The notes: generated from the sequence alone by a model not told the origin. Numbered from the stretch's first letter, positions 11,629-23,890 are shown. The stretch is 64,000 nt of DNA from Pelodera strongyloides (GCA_036852015.1 JAANDG010000039.1:62001-126000), one strand, 5' to 3'. Translations and numbers: made by a program.

Positions 11629-12635
11629 ATCAGAAAATGATAACTACTAATAATCATTAATTTACTTAATATTTCATTGTACATAATAGTCGAGCTAGTT
11701 GGGAAAAAAACTCATACACAAGAATTCGTGAAGCTTTCTCGCACAGAAGTCCACTCCAAATTACGTTTCCTGAATTTTCACCCAGAAACGTCTAATAAAG
11801 CAGTAGAAATGCCCCCCTTAAAAGGATAGTAATCACAGTGAACCGTTGTCGTATGCCTAGTTCCGATATAACTGGCCAAGAGCAATTATGATATAATTCA
11901 CGGAAATGTTAGTTCCAAGGTACGACAATGGTTTCAGCTCCCTTGAAACTTAAAACCCGCGCGCATAATTCTGCCTCCGTTTATTCAATAAGTTTCCGAG
12001 CCGCACTCCCTACTCCCTATCATACCAAGCATCCCCTTTAGTGTTAATTCATAGCTTCCACTTTCGTGTGTAAACGTTTTAAAAACCAGCGCCACGTAAT
12101 CACTCCTGTTTATTGTTGGATAAATAGTCTACTTACAGAAATACACTATTCCCACACGCTTAGCGTCAAACATTACTCTATCAAAATGTTCTCTATCAAA
12201 ATCTTACGCAATTATATGGTAGCTACCAGCGCTCAAATTCACTACTTTGCAATTTCCTTTTCGGTTGAATAACAAATTTCAAACACAATGTAAATAAATA
12301 ATTATATTTTCACCTATAAAACAATCAAGAAAACAGCAGAAAACAACGAGCAAAAGAGACCATTAAGCATGTCAAATATCAAAAGAAATAGCGAGCTTAT
12401 CTAAATCACCGTACCAAAGAACCAGCATAAAATAGCGGTCATATTTATATTATCGAACCTACCAAAAACCCAATAAAATAAGGTAAAACTCAACAGCGAT
12501 AAAAAGTTCTAAAACAAACCTGAACTACTGCTGTTTTCACGGGTTTACGCGTGCAAATAAATTTAAATTAGACAAAATTAATATACAGTTATGCTTATTC
12601 TTAGGTACCACTAGTTTCAAAATATTTACAAACCA
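11629..12635. other. Convergent intergenic region between the deacetylase and PREP
   Basis: About 1 kb of AT-rich sequence between two genes that end toward each other. It carries the deacetylase poly(A) signal AATAAA at 11794-11799. No further gene, RNA or repeat was recognised. Confidence 0.6.
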
Positions 12636-15600
12636 TTATCCCTTCCATTCGAGATCGAGAGCGCGCTGCACGAAACAATACATGTCCACGTTCTCAGCAA
12701 TCTGAAAAGTAATTCAATCAAACGACTAAACGACAATCACGTGGTGTAAACCTTTCGCCTTATTACCGTAAGCATAAGTTGCCTGTGATGAAAGTACTAC
12801 CAAGAATACTGTACGGTAAAACGTGCAACGAAAACAAATGAGTTTGTCTTTTCTTTGTAAAACAAAAAGGCTTGATTGCAGAGTAAAGAAATCAAAATGC
12901 TTGTTTATCAGTCAATAAAAGAGTAAACAAACTCAATCAACTGACCACTTTACTGGTGGGCTTTCCAGCCCCGTGTCCAGCCTTCACATCAATCCTCGCG
13001 ATCAGCGGTTTCGTCTGTTTTGGATGTTGCTTACACTGCAAAGATGTTAGGATAACAATTCTACATATACTACAGTATCAGCCCTTAGCCACCTTGCCTA
13101 GAGATGCCGCTTAGAATACGAGTAAATCCAAGCATTACTCTAAAAGGTATTGACGCAAAACGTTTAACACTTTTAACCCTGTTGTGACCACGGAAGTAAC
13201 CAGATGTCACCCCCGAAACCTCCCTCACATACCAATTACCCTTCACAAACCAAAGCTAACTACCCCAACGTCATTTAAAAATGGTCTAATTCCTCGATGA
13301 CTCACCTGATGATAGAGTTGAGCAATATACTTGAGTGTGTGACTGGGCACCACTCGGTCATCATGATCGGCAGTCATGAGGAGAGTGCTCGGCCATTCGC
13401 CCTCTTCCGGGATGCGGATATTGTGAAGTGGTGAGTACCTAACAAGTTAACAAGGGAAACTCACTACTAAAGACGATTTGAAAAGGAAGATCGATGCGAC
13501 AAATTGTATTGCAAAATTGGAATTTTCTAATACAATATTGAGATTCCTTCGTAATGAAAGAGTTATTACGCTATAACTCTGCCCTTTTTATATTAAAACA
13601 GAGGTGTACTCCAAAAAAAAAAGTGACTATGCAGTATGGATACTCACTTGTAGATGTATTCAAATTCCTCCTTATTATCCGGATTACCGTACTCGGGAAG
13701 CCACGCCCCTCCGATGGTCGACTTGTGGAAGCGGAGCATGTCGAGCACACTGGAAAAGAAGATGGAAATCAAGTTCGCGATCACGGAAAGCCCTTATCAC
13801 TGCCGCAACAAACGTAAAACATATAATAGTGTTCAAGCAGAAGCAAAACCTTAAACTTAATATCAGTGGATAGGTGGAATCCAGGCCCGTTTACTTATAT
13901 ATGATCGACTCACCCAACTCGGTTGATCACCGCACCAAAGAGTTCAGGTCTCTGCTGAGAACAGGCACCCATCAGAAGGCCTCCATTCGAACCACCTTGA
14001 ATGGCAAGCCTGCAAAGAGCTAAAGATGTTGTCAGAAAAGGAAGCATCATCTATTTGAGGGATAAAACCGTGAAATGAAAAAGACACATGACTCCTTAAA
14101 ATAGCGTATTCACGCCATCACTAGTGCTTTAAAATAAATAAACACGACAGATTCACAATTGAGAAGCATATGTAGAAGGGAGTGACGAAATAACCATAAA
14201 ACATTGTGTTTCACAACGTTTATAACTGCCACACACGCGATGTTAGCAACGACAAATAACGGATGTATCAAATAAATAAAAAGCAAAGGATTCTCCACCC
14301 ACTTGTTTGCATTGGTGTACTTGTTGTTGATCAAGTACTCGGCAGCTCCAATGAAGTCATCAAAAACATTCTGTTTGTTCAATTTCATACCGCCCTGATG
14401 CCACTTCTCACCGTATTCACTGAAAATAATGGTGAGTTGGTTAGTCAGTAGCATCCAATAACGCCAATAAGAAGATTGTTCCTTCAACGAACATAGAAAA
14501 CATCACTAACTATAAAAAAACGCCATTGAAGCGATATGGCATATTTTTGTTTGTACGCATAAACAAGGACAACAATAATTTGATAATACATGGGAACGAG
14601 CGGGGCGCTATATGGAATGTAAAAAAAAACATATTTCAATAATAATAAAAAACTAACCCTCCTCCACGCAGATTGGCCGTGGCCACAATTCCGCCAAAAT
14701 ACTTCACAAACAAAAGGCGAACGATGCTGAAGTACGGCGTGTCAGAGATGTTAAAACCACCTGAAATAAAGATCGATAAGTTCTCTAGTCGCACAATAAT
14801 CCCGGTGGGTGATTCATTATCTCAAACTAAACACACAAGCACTCTCAAAACTCTCAGCCTGGTTTCCAATAAGATAAATGAATTTAATGATTAAGTCTCA
14901 GAATACCGAAACACGTAAAACATAAACTAATATGGTGATTTTGTATTGAAGAATTGCGAACAGATATGTTATTGGAGCCGTCGAAATACACACCTACAGG
15001 GGTACCTTACATTCTTAAACACGTAAAACTCTACCATATCCACTGAGGAAGGTCGGATTCTGACCATTCAGTTCCACGTTCTTTTTGCAAGTCAGGAACA
15101 TGGGGACCTAGAAGTCCACAATCAAAAAGAGCACTTGAATCGTTGCCAGCGGTATAGATTGGTGCGTTGAAACACGCATGTATTTGGCCGAAAGATGGTA
15201 TTTTATTAAAACATTATATCACTAAGCCATTGCACCCTTTTGAATAACACCAATGTACATCATACGTCCTGCTACGAAAAAACAGAATTTACGATCGAGA
15301 TCGACCACCAAAAAAAGTTAAAAAAAGATCTCCAAACTTTAACCTTAGTTCCATCCTTGCTGGGATAGAAAACCTGCTTCACTTCAAACTCGGAAGTGTC
15401 GATTCCTTTCAAGTTCACACGACGGAGCTCCTAAGAAATACATTTGCATAGCACAGCCTACACCATTACCATACGTGACTAAAGCACCATCTCGTTATCT
15501 GAGCTGGCGGAGAGCTAAACGTTCAGAACATAGCTACGTAGCCACCGAAACCCCCACATGAAATTCCCTTAATTTGGCGATGGCAACTACAAGAGTTAAA

Positions 15601-18600
15601 AAAGGAAAAGTTGGAAAATCTGGGAAAAGTCCTGTTGCATATTGCATATAACAGCACAAATCATGTAATAAAATGCTAGAAAACACCAACCTTAACTTCC
15701 GGCGATGTTTCCAGTTTCAGGTTCTCAAAAGAGGTCCTGTACACAATGGTGGGCACCAGCTGCGACTCAAAACTGAAGAACATTTCTGTGTTGTCCTTGC
15801 GACCCCAGAAACCGCCAACCTAAACACGAGGGACATAATACCAGCACATCAACCAATTCAAAACCTCAATTATAGTCTGTTTTCATGTATGTGCCACTTC
15901 GCTAATGCAGGGACTATTTAGCAGTTCCACTATTACTACGAGGGGGGCGTGGCGCAGTGGCTAGCGCCTTGCTCCAGGCCACCGGTCGTTGGTTCGATCC
16001 CGGCCCGGAACCCCTCCACCTCACCAAAGGTGTAAAAATTGGTAGCTGGGTAAAACCGGCGGAGATAAATCGGCTTCCCGAGAAAATTGGCCTCCGGGAA
16101 GTTTAAAGGCCAGTTCGTTCGGCTTCAGAAATGAACCGGACCCCGGTGCACCGTTTCTGCGGATTCGGTTGATATAACCCGGTACTCTTTATCTTTATCT
16201 TTACTATTACTACACATTTTCAAAAACAAAACAAATAGGATAACGTGGGCTCAATCGAACAATACTCACGGATCCAATATCGAGTGGCAGCTGGTAGAGC
16301 TGTTTTCCCGAGTTCAAATCATGAGCGTACAATGCCGTCTAGAAAAATTTCTTTACTTCGAGACTCTTTTATAAAAAAAAAACTTTCGTTTGACTCGACA
16401 CCGACGTTCATAAAAATAGCAGAGACAGAAAGACAGGACTACGGTAGTCGACGGCAAGCGTGTAGATACATTAGTAGATAAAATACTGCAAGCCTACCTT
16501 GACATCCTCCAAATAGGCAACAACCAAACGATTTCCCGCAACAGGCGCTGCCCAGTCAAGCTTCTTCTTCGGATCCTCGGCAATGATCGTCTCCCAGTTG
16601 GCGGGATCCGGATCTACAACCAACGAAATAGGTCACTTTATTTAGAATAGAATACTCAAGTGAACCGCATAGACACTCTTCTTCAAAGTTCTTTGTGGAG
16701 GTGCGGGTTGCGCACAATTTTTGCTCAGTGTTCAAGAAAACACTACGTTGCTTGTTGAGAATATGAATTCGAATACAAAGTCATCATCATGATCATAACA
16801 ATAAAGTAATCTCGGAAGTCCAAGTCCCTCACTCTTAACGTCCACTCGGATCAACTTGTACATGGGGGCATCCTTGTTGGTCTCAATAAGCATCTTGTCG
16901 CCTTCGTGGTCGACGTACTGAAAATGAAATTGGCACAACACAACATCAATAATCTATAAGACCTGAGGCCGTATTCACCATTCTTACGGAAAAAATTCCC
17001 CGGGAAAACAAATTACCCAGGGACAATTTCCTAACGAAAATCCTTCCCGGGAAATATTTTTGCCCTTTCCGGAAAAGTTTTTATCCCTTCCCGAATTCAC
17101 GCTCAATTTGGGAAACGGGGAATTTTACCCAAGGGGAAATTCAAAGAAAATATTATTATTTGATATGTTTATGCTTAATTTTCATTGTAATTATAATTTT
17201 GCATTTTTTCGTAAGTTAATCTAAGCACCCTCAATAATTATTAATATATAGTTAGAGCACAATTTCCGTTAGTTAACATTTAAGGACAACTATGCTGAAG
17301 AACCGAGTGCGCTGTCCATTTGCAAGCGTACCGGGTGCACGGACCGAGTACCTCGGAACGTAATGCGGTTACGTACCGATTTGAAAACGGACCAAGTACC
17401 GTGGTGTAGGTTCCGGTACGCGTTCCGAATTCATAATCGATTTTCTAAAGAAAGGCGAAAAAGAATTCCACTAACGCACGCTTGGCACGCGTGTGTGGTT
17501 AGCGCAGTGACTAATGCGTTGCTTTCTAGGAAAAAGGTCAATGGTTCGAATCTTGCAAAACGTGCAAAACGAGTAATTTAAAAAGTGCTAAAGCTACCGT
17601 AGTCGATATTTTGAATTTTTTGAATTTTTGTCGGGGAAGGTCGACGTGACGGTCGGAGTGGAAGATCCCGGTACGCACTCCGGAGCGCGTACCGGGATCT
17701 ACACTCGGAACGGGACTCGGTACGTTTGGCTACCAGAGAATAGTCAACGAAAAATTGCTGAGGTTGTACAGATAGTCTCCCGGTATGATAAGGAGCAAAA
17801 AAAAGACTTCCGCTGCGGGGAATCGAACCCCGGCCTTGTAGGTGAGAGCCACAAATCCTAACAACAACTGATGGTGTTGCTTTGTTAATAGTACTCGCTG
17901 CAGTACCTTTTTATGGAGATGGGGGGACATCTATTCTAATATTTCTACAATAGTTGGTAATTGTAAGCTATATCTTCCTTCGCTATGATTTGAGAAAAAG
18001 GTAAATTGACTCCATCCATAGCACACTCATTGTCAGACCATTTATTTAGGGCAGAATATATGCCGGACGCGTGCATTTTCATAGTACGACAAGCTTTTCG
18101 GAAGTCTGTCGAATGCTCAAGTCGCATTATTGCCTTCTAACAAGTACTAATTAGTAGACATCCCTTACAATATTTGCTCATCGTTATAATGAAAGAGAAC
18201 AGAAAAAAAAACTAACGTAAATATCTTAATTTGTTGTGCTAAGTAAGGAAATAGATAGTAATTATTGTCAAACATTCAAATAAAACACAGAAATAATGTT
18301 TAAATAACTTTTTTCGACGAAACATATACCACGACAATTGGGTAATTTCTGGTTTACCCGTGCCAAGCTCGGGTAAAATTTTCCGTTTCCCAGCTCGCTT
18401 TTTGGGAAAAGGGAAAAAGTGGTGAATTCCGGGAAAAGGTAAAAATGGCCATTTTGGGTAAAATACTTTCCTGGGAAACGATTTTACCCGGGTAAATGTA
18501 GTGGTGAATACGGCCTCAGGGATTTAGAAAATAAAGAGTCAAAAACTAATATACCCGAAATCGACAAAGCGTAGATTACCCCTCCCCCAGCTTATATCTA

Positions 18601-21600
18601 ATAGGTATTTCAAATTCCAGACGTGGATACCAAAATGTTACCGCACATCATATATATGTTAATATGTTTGGAAAGTTTGCTACGCCAGCAGAGTTAGCAC
18701 ACTTCCAGTGTCCAGTAGTCCAGTCTACCTCAAGTGCAAAAAGCCGACAGATCATTTACATGCATAGGAGCAGTGCCCGGCGAGGCAGTCTGATACAGTG
18801 CAGCCCTTCACAGACACTGCAATCAACACTACCTCACCGGGAGATCCGATTTCAGAAAATCACTTGTTAGTAGCAAAAAGGCATCAAAATATATGCATGC
18901 ATGCGCGCTAGCAATTCACAATCACAACATCTAGAGATTACGTAGTTATGGTTTTTGGCAAGAATTAGCACACGCGTCACGCGACGACGGACACATTAGA
19001 AAATGCCATGGTATGGTGTGCCATGAATTTTTTTCAAACCTTAATTTCATCATTTCATGTTAAGCTATAGCTATTACGGTAATCGTATTCTCAGTTTTCT
19101 TGTTAGAAAAACAGAGAAATGATAATTGAACTAAATGAACGAGAGAATCAAATAAATAGACCACAACACACAGGCAGCTGCCAAAATACTCACACTGTAC
19201 TTGGCGTCCAGCTTCGGGAACAATGGCCGCACGTTCAGCCTTCCCGTGATAGGGCCGTTGCTCTCCAGGTCCACATAGTACAGCATGTTGTACGGATCAC
19301 AACCTCGAGACACGTCAATAATGAGGAATCGACCGTCGAGGGTCACCTCGCCGCCCCTGAACAATATGCACCAATTAACGTAATATACACACTGCATCGA
19401 ACGATACTATACTTAGCAACTAAGGTGAATTCCTATTCCTAGTTCACTAGTTTACCTTAGTTGCAGAAAGTCGATCCTGAATTCTGATCCTGACTCAATT
19501 CTACCACAAATACCATCTCGTGTTGCGTGACTGGCGCGACACAATATTTCAAACAGATGGAGAAGGGGGTGGGGGAGGGGGGGGGGGGGGTGCAAGACAA
19601 AGACACACACGTGGGATTTGTAATCACATGTAGTCAGTTATAGAATCCTCGATAATTCAGATATTCGCCGTTCAAAGAACAGTAATAATAATAAGATAAT
19701 CTTACATCATATAGTCCGGATTGGAGCGGTCATCATAGACCATGAGGTCCTCCTTGCAATCCGTGCCCATCTTGTGGAAGTATAGTGAATGGAACTGATG
19801 CTTATCGGTGGAAGTTCCCTCGGTCGCACTCTAGATAGAGAAGGATTATTAGCAGTTCGCACAAAACATTACACATCAAACACCCGATTATTTCGCCCTG
19901 GAATAGTTCTAGATTGTGTTGCGACCAAAAAATACGCAAAACGAAAACACACGCAACATAATTGGGTTCAAAGTTCGAACAATAAGTTCTAATATCTAAA
20001 CAGCGACAGAGATAAGAAATCATAATTGAGCTAACCTTGTGTTCCGGGTATCTACAGTAGAACAGTCCCGATCCGTCCTTGAGCCACGAAAGAGAGGAGA
20101 ATTTCACTCCAGTGATTACATCGGCCAGGTCTTCTCCTTCACAAGTGCGGAACTGAATGAGACACACAATATTCGGTCTGATTCTTCCTCTTCCGAAAAA
20201 GTCCTATTTGCAAAGAAGCTGAAACTTAAATCTTAAATCTAAACAAAACACACCTTTACGGTGACCCAATCAGATCCTTTTTCGCTAAGACCGTATGCCC
20301 AGACTGTGCCGTCCTTGTTCCAGGCTGTGCTGCTGAGAGCAGTGGTTCCATCGGCGGAGAGGGTATTCGGGTCGAAGAATACCTTGCCCTTGTCCTCCAG
20401 ACTGCTCTGCTGATAGACGACACTGAATATGAAGTAATAGTATAGGTAAACAACAGTAGGAATGACCGAGTGCTATGATAAGCTGGCTCTAATGACGATC
20501 TTGTAACTGAACAAACTTACAACTGATTTTGCAATCCGGAATTGTGCGAGAAATAGTAGTACTTTCCACGCTTCGAGGTGCAAGTAAACTTTTCGAAGTC
20601 CCAGAGTTCGGTGAGCCTGAAGAGACTGATCATTAGAAGACATAGATTGAAAATCTTGAACTGAACTATTGTTTAGAAGACGAGCACTGAGCTTGTTTTT
20701 ATATAAAATGGAAGCAATTTCAAGTTTCGTTAAAGACGACAAATAACCAACTTTGCCCTCATCACCTCCCTATCAGCAGCGGCCTTGATGAACGGCTCGC
20801 TGACAGCGTTCAGCTCAGAAACCCAAGCACGAGTCTCGGTAGCGTCCGGGTCCTCCATCCAACGATACGGGTCGGCGATCTAGAGTAGAATATAATAAAT
20901 ATTCATAATAATAACTGACCAGTATGCTACGGGCGCGTTCGGGATTGCGAAAAGAAAGAAAAGAAATCAAAAAAGTAGTTCGGGATGGCCGGTCGGAAAT
21001 GTAAATCTTTTCCACAGTACATATAGCCCGTGGGCACAGAGACCACTTATATTTAGATATGCAGAACTATTTGGAGACAATTTGAATGCCTCTGTGCCCA
21101 CGGGCTATGTGTACTGTGGAAAAGATTTACATTTCCGACCGGCAATCCCGAACTACTTTTTTGATTTCTTTTCTTTCTTTTCGCAATCCCGAACGCGCCC
21201 TACACAATAACTCCAAATATGCGCAAGGCCCCGGAATTCTATAATTCTGCGGGCGGTCACCGTTGAAGGGAATGTCAAGCCGGTTTTGCATGTTGGGCTC
21301 AAAAAAAAAGCTTGCGTTTTGAAGGTAAGTAAAGTGAAAATAAAAATAAACTTTCATGTAAGAAGAAAAACAATTTCAAACCCCTCCAAAAAACTCCTTC
21401 AGTATGGGATTCTAGTCGTGCGGACAGAGCTAAGCCAAATCTCTGTCCACGGGACGGCTTGAATTACCGGCTCGCCGCAATGCGCCCGCTTGCTTGCGTT
21501 GCGGCGTGTTTTGCTCACGTTTATGACAAAATCTCAAATATTTTATTCTGGCGCCATTTTTATGGGTTACTGTATTGGGCGCCTTTTGAGATTTAGTTAG

Positions 21601-22078
21601 TCTGCGCCTGGAGATGCCTTTCTGCGCAGAATCCCCCTTGACATGCCCTTTAACATCAAGTCGAAAAGACAACTAACCTTAGTGCCGTGGAAAATGTCGA
21701 CGACTGTTTCATCCCGTCTAGCTACAGGATAGGTAGTTTTATCAATGGTGCACGGCATACCCGGAGGATTGGTGGAGGCGAGGCGACGAACCGGGCCTGG
21801 AATAGTATTTGAATAATCGTCTTTTCGAAGGCCTTATTTGGAAACGACACACAATAAAGGAGCACGCTACAAACACAGTGAAATGGAAACATCATATCAA
21901 TTTTTGTGGCACAAAAAGAGAAAATTTGTAATGATAGAATCCAGGAAGGAATACTGAAACACAGATTTTCACATAATTACTCACCAAAGCGGAGAGGAGT
22001 TCTGTGAGCAACAAGTATATGTGCTGAGTTCGCAATAGCACCCGGACGCGCAAGACAATGCAATGCACGGGTGAGCAT
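12636..22078 (-). CDS. PREP: Prolyl oligopeptidase (prolyl endopeptidase), complete, with N-terminal extension
   Basis: Twenty-one exons, read from 22078-21985 and 21796-21678 down to 12701-12636, all join in phase and give 757 residues (713 from the internal Met at 21758; the family is about 710). This S9 serine peptidase cuts after proline in short peptides. The N-terminal signature [11 protein letters not shown] is followed by a beta-propeller (for example [21 protein letters not shown]) and the alpha/beta-hydrolase domain. The catalytic triad is intact: Ser in IQGGSNGG (13914-14009 exon), Asp in [10 protein letters not shown], His in KAGHGAGKP. It ends LDLEWKG. The first 44 residues ([13 protein letters not shown]..., [11 protein letters not shown]) contain no acidic residue and resemble a mitochondrial presequence. 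Large introns hold mobile elements. The next gene upstream on this strand is a collagen ending about 460 bp away. Confidence 0.93.
15940..16202 (+). mobile_element. tRNA-derived SINE with 11-bp target-site duplications
   Basis: A 263-bp insertion flanked by perfect direct repeats ACTATTACTAC (15929-15939 and 16203-16213). The 5' head has an A box (GTGGCGCAGTGGCTAGCG) and B box (GGTTCGATCCC), and its ends pair like an acceptor stem (GAGGGG with CCCCTC near 16011-16016). About 180 bp of unrelated body follow, ending in a (TTTATC)n-type tail, CTTTATCTTTATCTTT. This is the classical structure of a Pol III-transcribed SINE mobilised by a LINE. It lies in a PREP intron in the antisense orientation to the gene. 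Confidence 0.92.
17488..17570 (+). pseudogene. tRNA-like segment inside the transposon
   Basis: An A-box-like GTGGTTAGCGCAGTGACTAA and a B-box-like GGTTCGAATCTTG (about 17542-17554) are spaced as in a tRNA gene. The acceptor ends do not pair convincingly, so it is a relic or SINE head. Confidence 0.45.
17807..17878 (-). pseudogene. tRNA-Glu(CTC) pseudogene inside the transposon
   Basis: On the minus strand the 3' two thirds match tRNA-Glu well: GGATTTGTGGCTCTCACC with anticodon CTC at 17846-17844, a T arm GGCCGGGGTTCGATTCCCC, a 3' end GCAGCGGAAG and a T-run terminator downstream. The anticodon stem pairs. The 5' acceptor and D-arm half (CAACACCATCAGTTGTTG) no longer pairs with the 3' end, so the gene looks inactive. 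Confidence 0.65.
19560..19591 (+). repeat. Long G run in a PREP intron
   Basis: Four or more G runs close together (GGGGGTGGGGGAGG, then an unbroken run of about 14 G) could form a G-quadruplex on the plus strand; the PREP transcript would carry the C-rich complement. Confidence 0.6.
20931..21200. mobile_element. Foldback MITE, GGGCGCGTTCGGGAT family, copy 1
   Basis: A 270-bp element that is almost entirely one inverted repeat of about 110-bp arms. The left arm begins GGGCGCGTTCGGGATTGCG and the right arm ends CGCAATCCCGAACGCGCCC. TAC flanks both ends (20928-20930 and 21201-21203), consistent with a 3-bp target duplication of TAN type. Each arm carries a second GTTCGGGAT motif about 50 bp inward. 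It lies in a PREP intron. PIF/Harbinger-like is an inference from the duplication length. Confidence 0.85.
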
Positions 22079-22536
22079 TTACTTTATCTAAATGATAGTT
22101 GCAAAACACAAGCTTGCTAGCAAAAAGAAGCCACACATAGTCATTTTGTGTGGACATAAAATGATGTCCACACATAATTGAAACATTGTCCAGTTCGTTC
22201 ATAGTGAGATAGGTCGGAATAGAGAAAAGACAATAGAGCGCACATAAAAAGAAAGTTTACTTTGTTATATAAAAAATGATTTTTAAAAATTACTGCCACT
22301 ACATATATTGCTGCAATACAGCGTTGTTTGCGTACGGTGCATTTAGTGCGTTTTACAATGCTGTGTTGGTTTATAGTATTCCAATGTAGGGTTCCTTGGG
22401 CTTTCAGAGATTTTGGCATGGTACAAAGACGGATATATAAATTCTGAAAAGTACTACAAAATCGAAAAAAAAAATAAGTTTATTGTCGCTACGTCGCGAA
22501 TGTACAAACAGTAATTCAACTCCATGACTGAGTTGT

Positions 22537-23839
22537 CTAGTATCCAGGGGCGGTTCTTGGGGGAGGGCAGTGATCGCAGCCTCCTCCGTTGCCCTGAGGT
22601 CCGGCCTCTCCAGGCTGTCCATCCTGTCCAGGGGCTCCGGGCTGTCCGTCCTGTCCGTTATCTCCAGGAGGTCCCTGAGGTCCGTCCTGGCCGGCGTTTC
22701 CAGGTGCACCAGGCTCTCCATCGGTTCCAGGGGCTCCGGGTTGTCCAGGGGCTCCAGGGGGCCAGGGGGGCCAGGGTTCTCGACGGTTCCGTCGGAGGAG
22801 CATCCCAGGCTGTCCGTCCTGTCCGGGAGGTCCCTGAGGTCCGGGGGCTCCAGGCTGTCCGGGCTGTGTCCGTCGGGTCCGGGTTGTCCATCCTGTCCGG
22901 GGTTTCCGTTGGGTCCCTTGGGTCCAGCGTTTCCAGCAGGTCCGGGAGGACCAGCAGGGCAGTCGAAGCAGAAGTCATCAGCAGAGGGCTGAGCATCAGC
23001 GGCAGCGTCGTCTCCAGGGGATCCGTTGTCTCCGGCAGCTCCATCGTTTCCGTCAGATCCGTCCTGTCCAGGGGGTCCTGGTGGTCCAGCGAGTCCGGAC
23101 TTGCAAGAGCAGCACGATCCTCCGGCAGCAGCTCCAGATCCAGCAACGGCAGAATCTCCATAACCTCCGGCAGCGGGAGCGGGTGCTTCCACAGGGCTGT
23201 CGTATCCAGATTGACGCTTGGCAATCATCTTTCCGCGGACTCCCTTAACGGCCTGCAGGCGCTCGTACTGTTGGAAGAGTCCATCAGTGCGGTGCTTGCA
23301 GAATTCGACCTGAAAAAAAAAACAGTTCAATCAATTATCTCAACAACCTACAAGTAATATCTTTGCGGATTCCTCGTGGCAGCTAAGTTTGCAGGAGCAT
23401 TTAGGTCTCTACGAAATGGCATCTGGCACAAGGAAACGAAGTTTATGAACTCGCTTTGGGTAAAGTTCCGAACAATAAGTGCTAATTGTTACCTCAGTCT
23501 GGAGAGAGGACTGCACGTGCTGCATGTAGTTGTACAGAGCGGGGATGGCAACGATGCATGTCAGCGTGGCGACAGTGCTGAAATCACAAGCTCGTTTCAA
23601 CTATGCTGCGACGTGGAGTATCTTAGGGGCACCTTAATTGCATATCATCAATAAACTATCATACAACTTTGATGAGAAGCAAACCATAAAATGCACACAA
23701 CCCAGCTCAATCATTGGCCTCTGCGAATGTTGAATTCTCAAACGAGCAGCCCTTACCTGATAGCAATTCCGAAGAAGGCGATCTTGCGGAGGCTCTCAGC
23801 CTCGTGCCACTGCTGTTTCTCGTTCTCGTTGGAGTACAT
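22537..23839 (-). pseudogene. Cuticle collagen 1, reading frame broken
   Basis: The exons are 23839-23757, 23577-23493 and 23309-22537, the same structure as its two neighbours. It starts [16 protein letters not shown], with a membrane-anchor segment ([18 protein letters not shown]), a dibasic KRQ site, the Cys-pair spacers CCSC and CFDC, then Gly-X-Y. Compared with the paralogue at 25254 it has an extra 2 bp near 22866, a 1-bp loss near 22803, a loss of about 10 bp near 22790 and a loss of about 4 bp near 22765. These leave a net shift, so Gly-X-Y is lost and translation would run past the normal [13 protein letters not shown] end to a stop at 22404. The nucleotide sequence beyond the indels still encodes the normal ending in another frame. 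Either a recent pseudogene or an assembly error. The TATA box and poly(A) signal (22479-22484, minus strand) are intact. Confidence 0.75.
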
Positions 23840-23878
23840 CGTTGTGTGATGTAGTCTGTTGCCCCTTAGCCACCGCTT

Positions 23879-23890
23879 CCTTTTATATAG
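23879..23890 (-). promoter_or_regulatory. TATA box of collagen 1
   Basis: CTATATAAAAGG on the minus strand, 40-51 bp upstream of the collagen start codon. Its two neighbours carry the same element in an equivalent place. Confidence 0.75.

Larger units (their letters stand above)
16962..18520. mobile_element. 1.56-kb non-autonomous transposon with terminal inverted repeats
   Basis: The left end CCTGAGGCCGTATTCACCA (16962-16980) is mirrored by TGGTGAATACGGCCTCAGG at 18502-18520. Both subterminal regions of about 200 bp are filled with short GGGAAA/TTTCCC and GGGTAAA/TTTACCC motifs in both orientations, which is typical of transposase-binding subterminal arrays. No transposase reading frame is present. 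Target duplication is not obvious (flanks ...TATAAGA and GATTTAG...), so no superfamily is assigned. Two tRNA-like segments lie inside. The element sits in a PREP intron. Confidence 0.85.

Noticed and set aside
22524..23357. Long plus-strand frames opposite the collagen exons (also near 25187 and 29191)
   Set aside because: They are antisense shadows of the GC-rich Gly-X-Y coding sequence; the minus strand carries the collagen motifs and splice sites.
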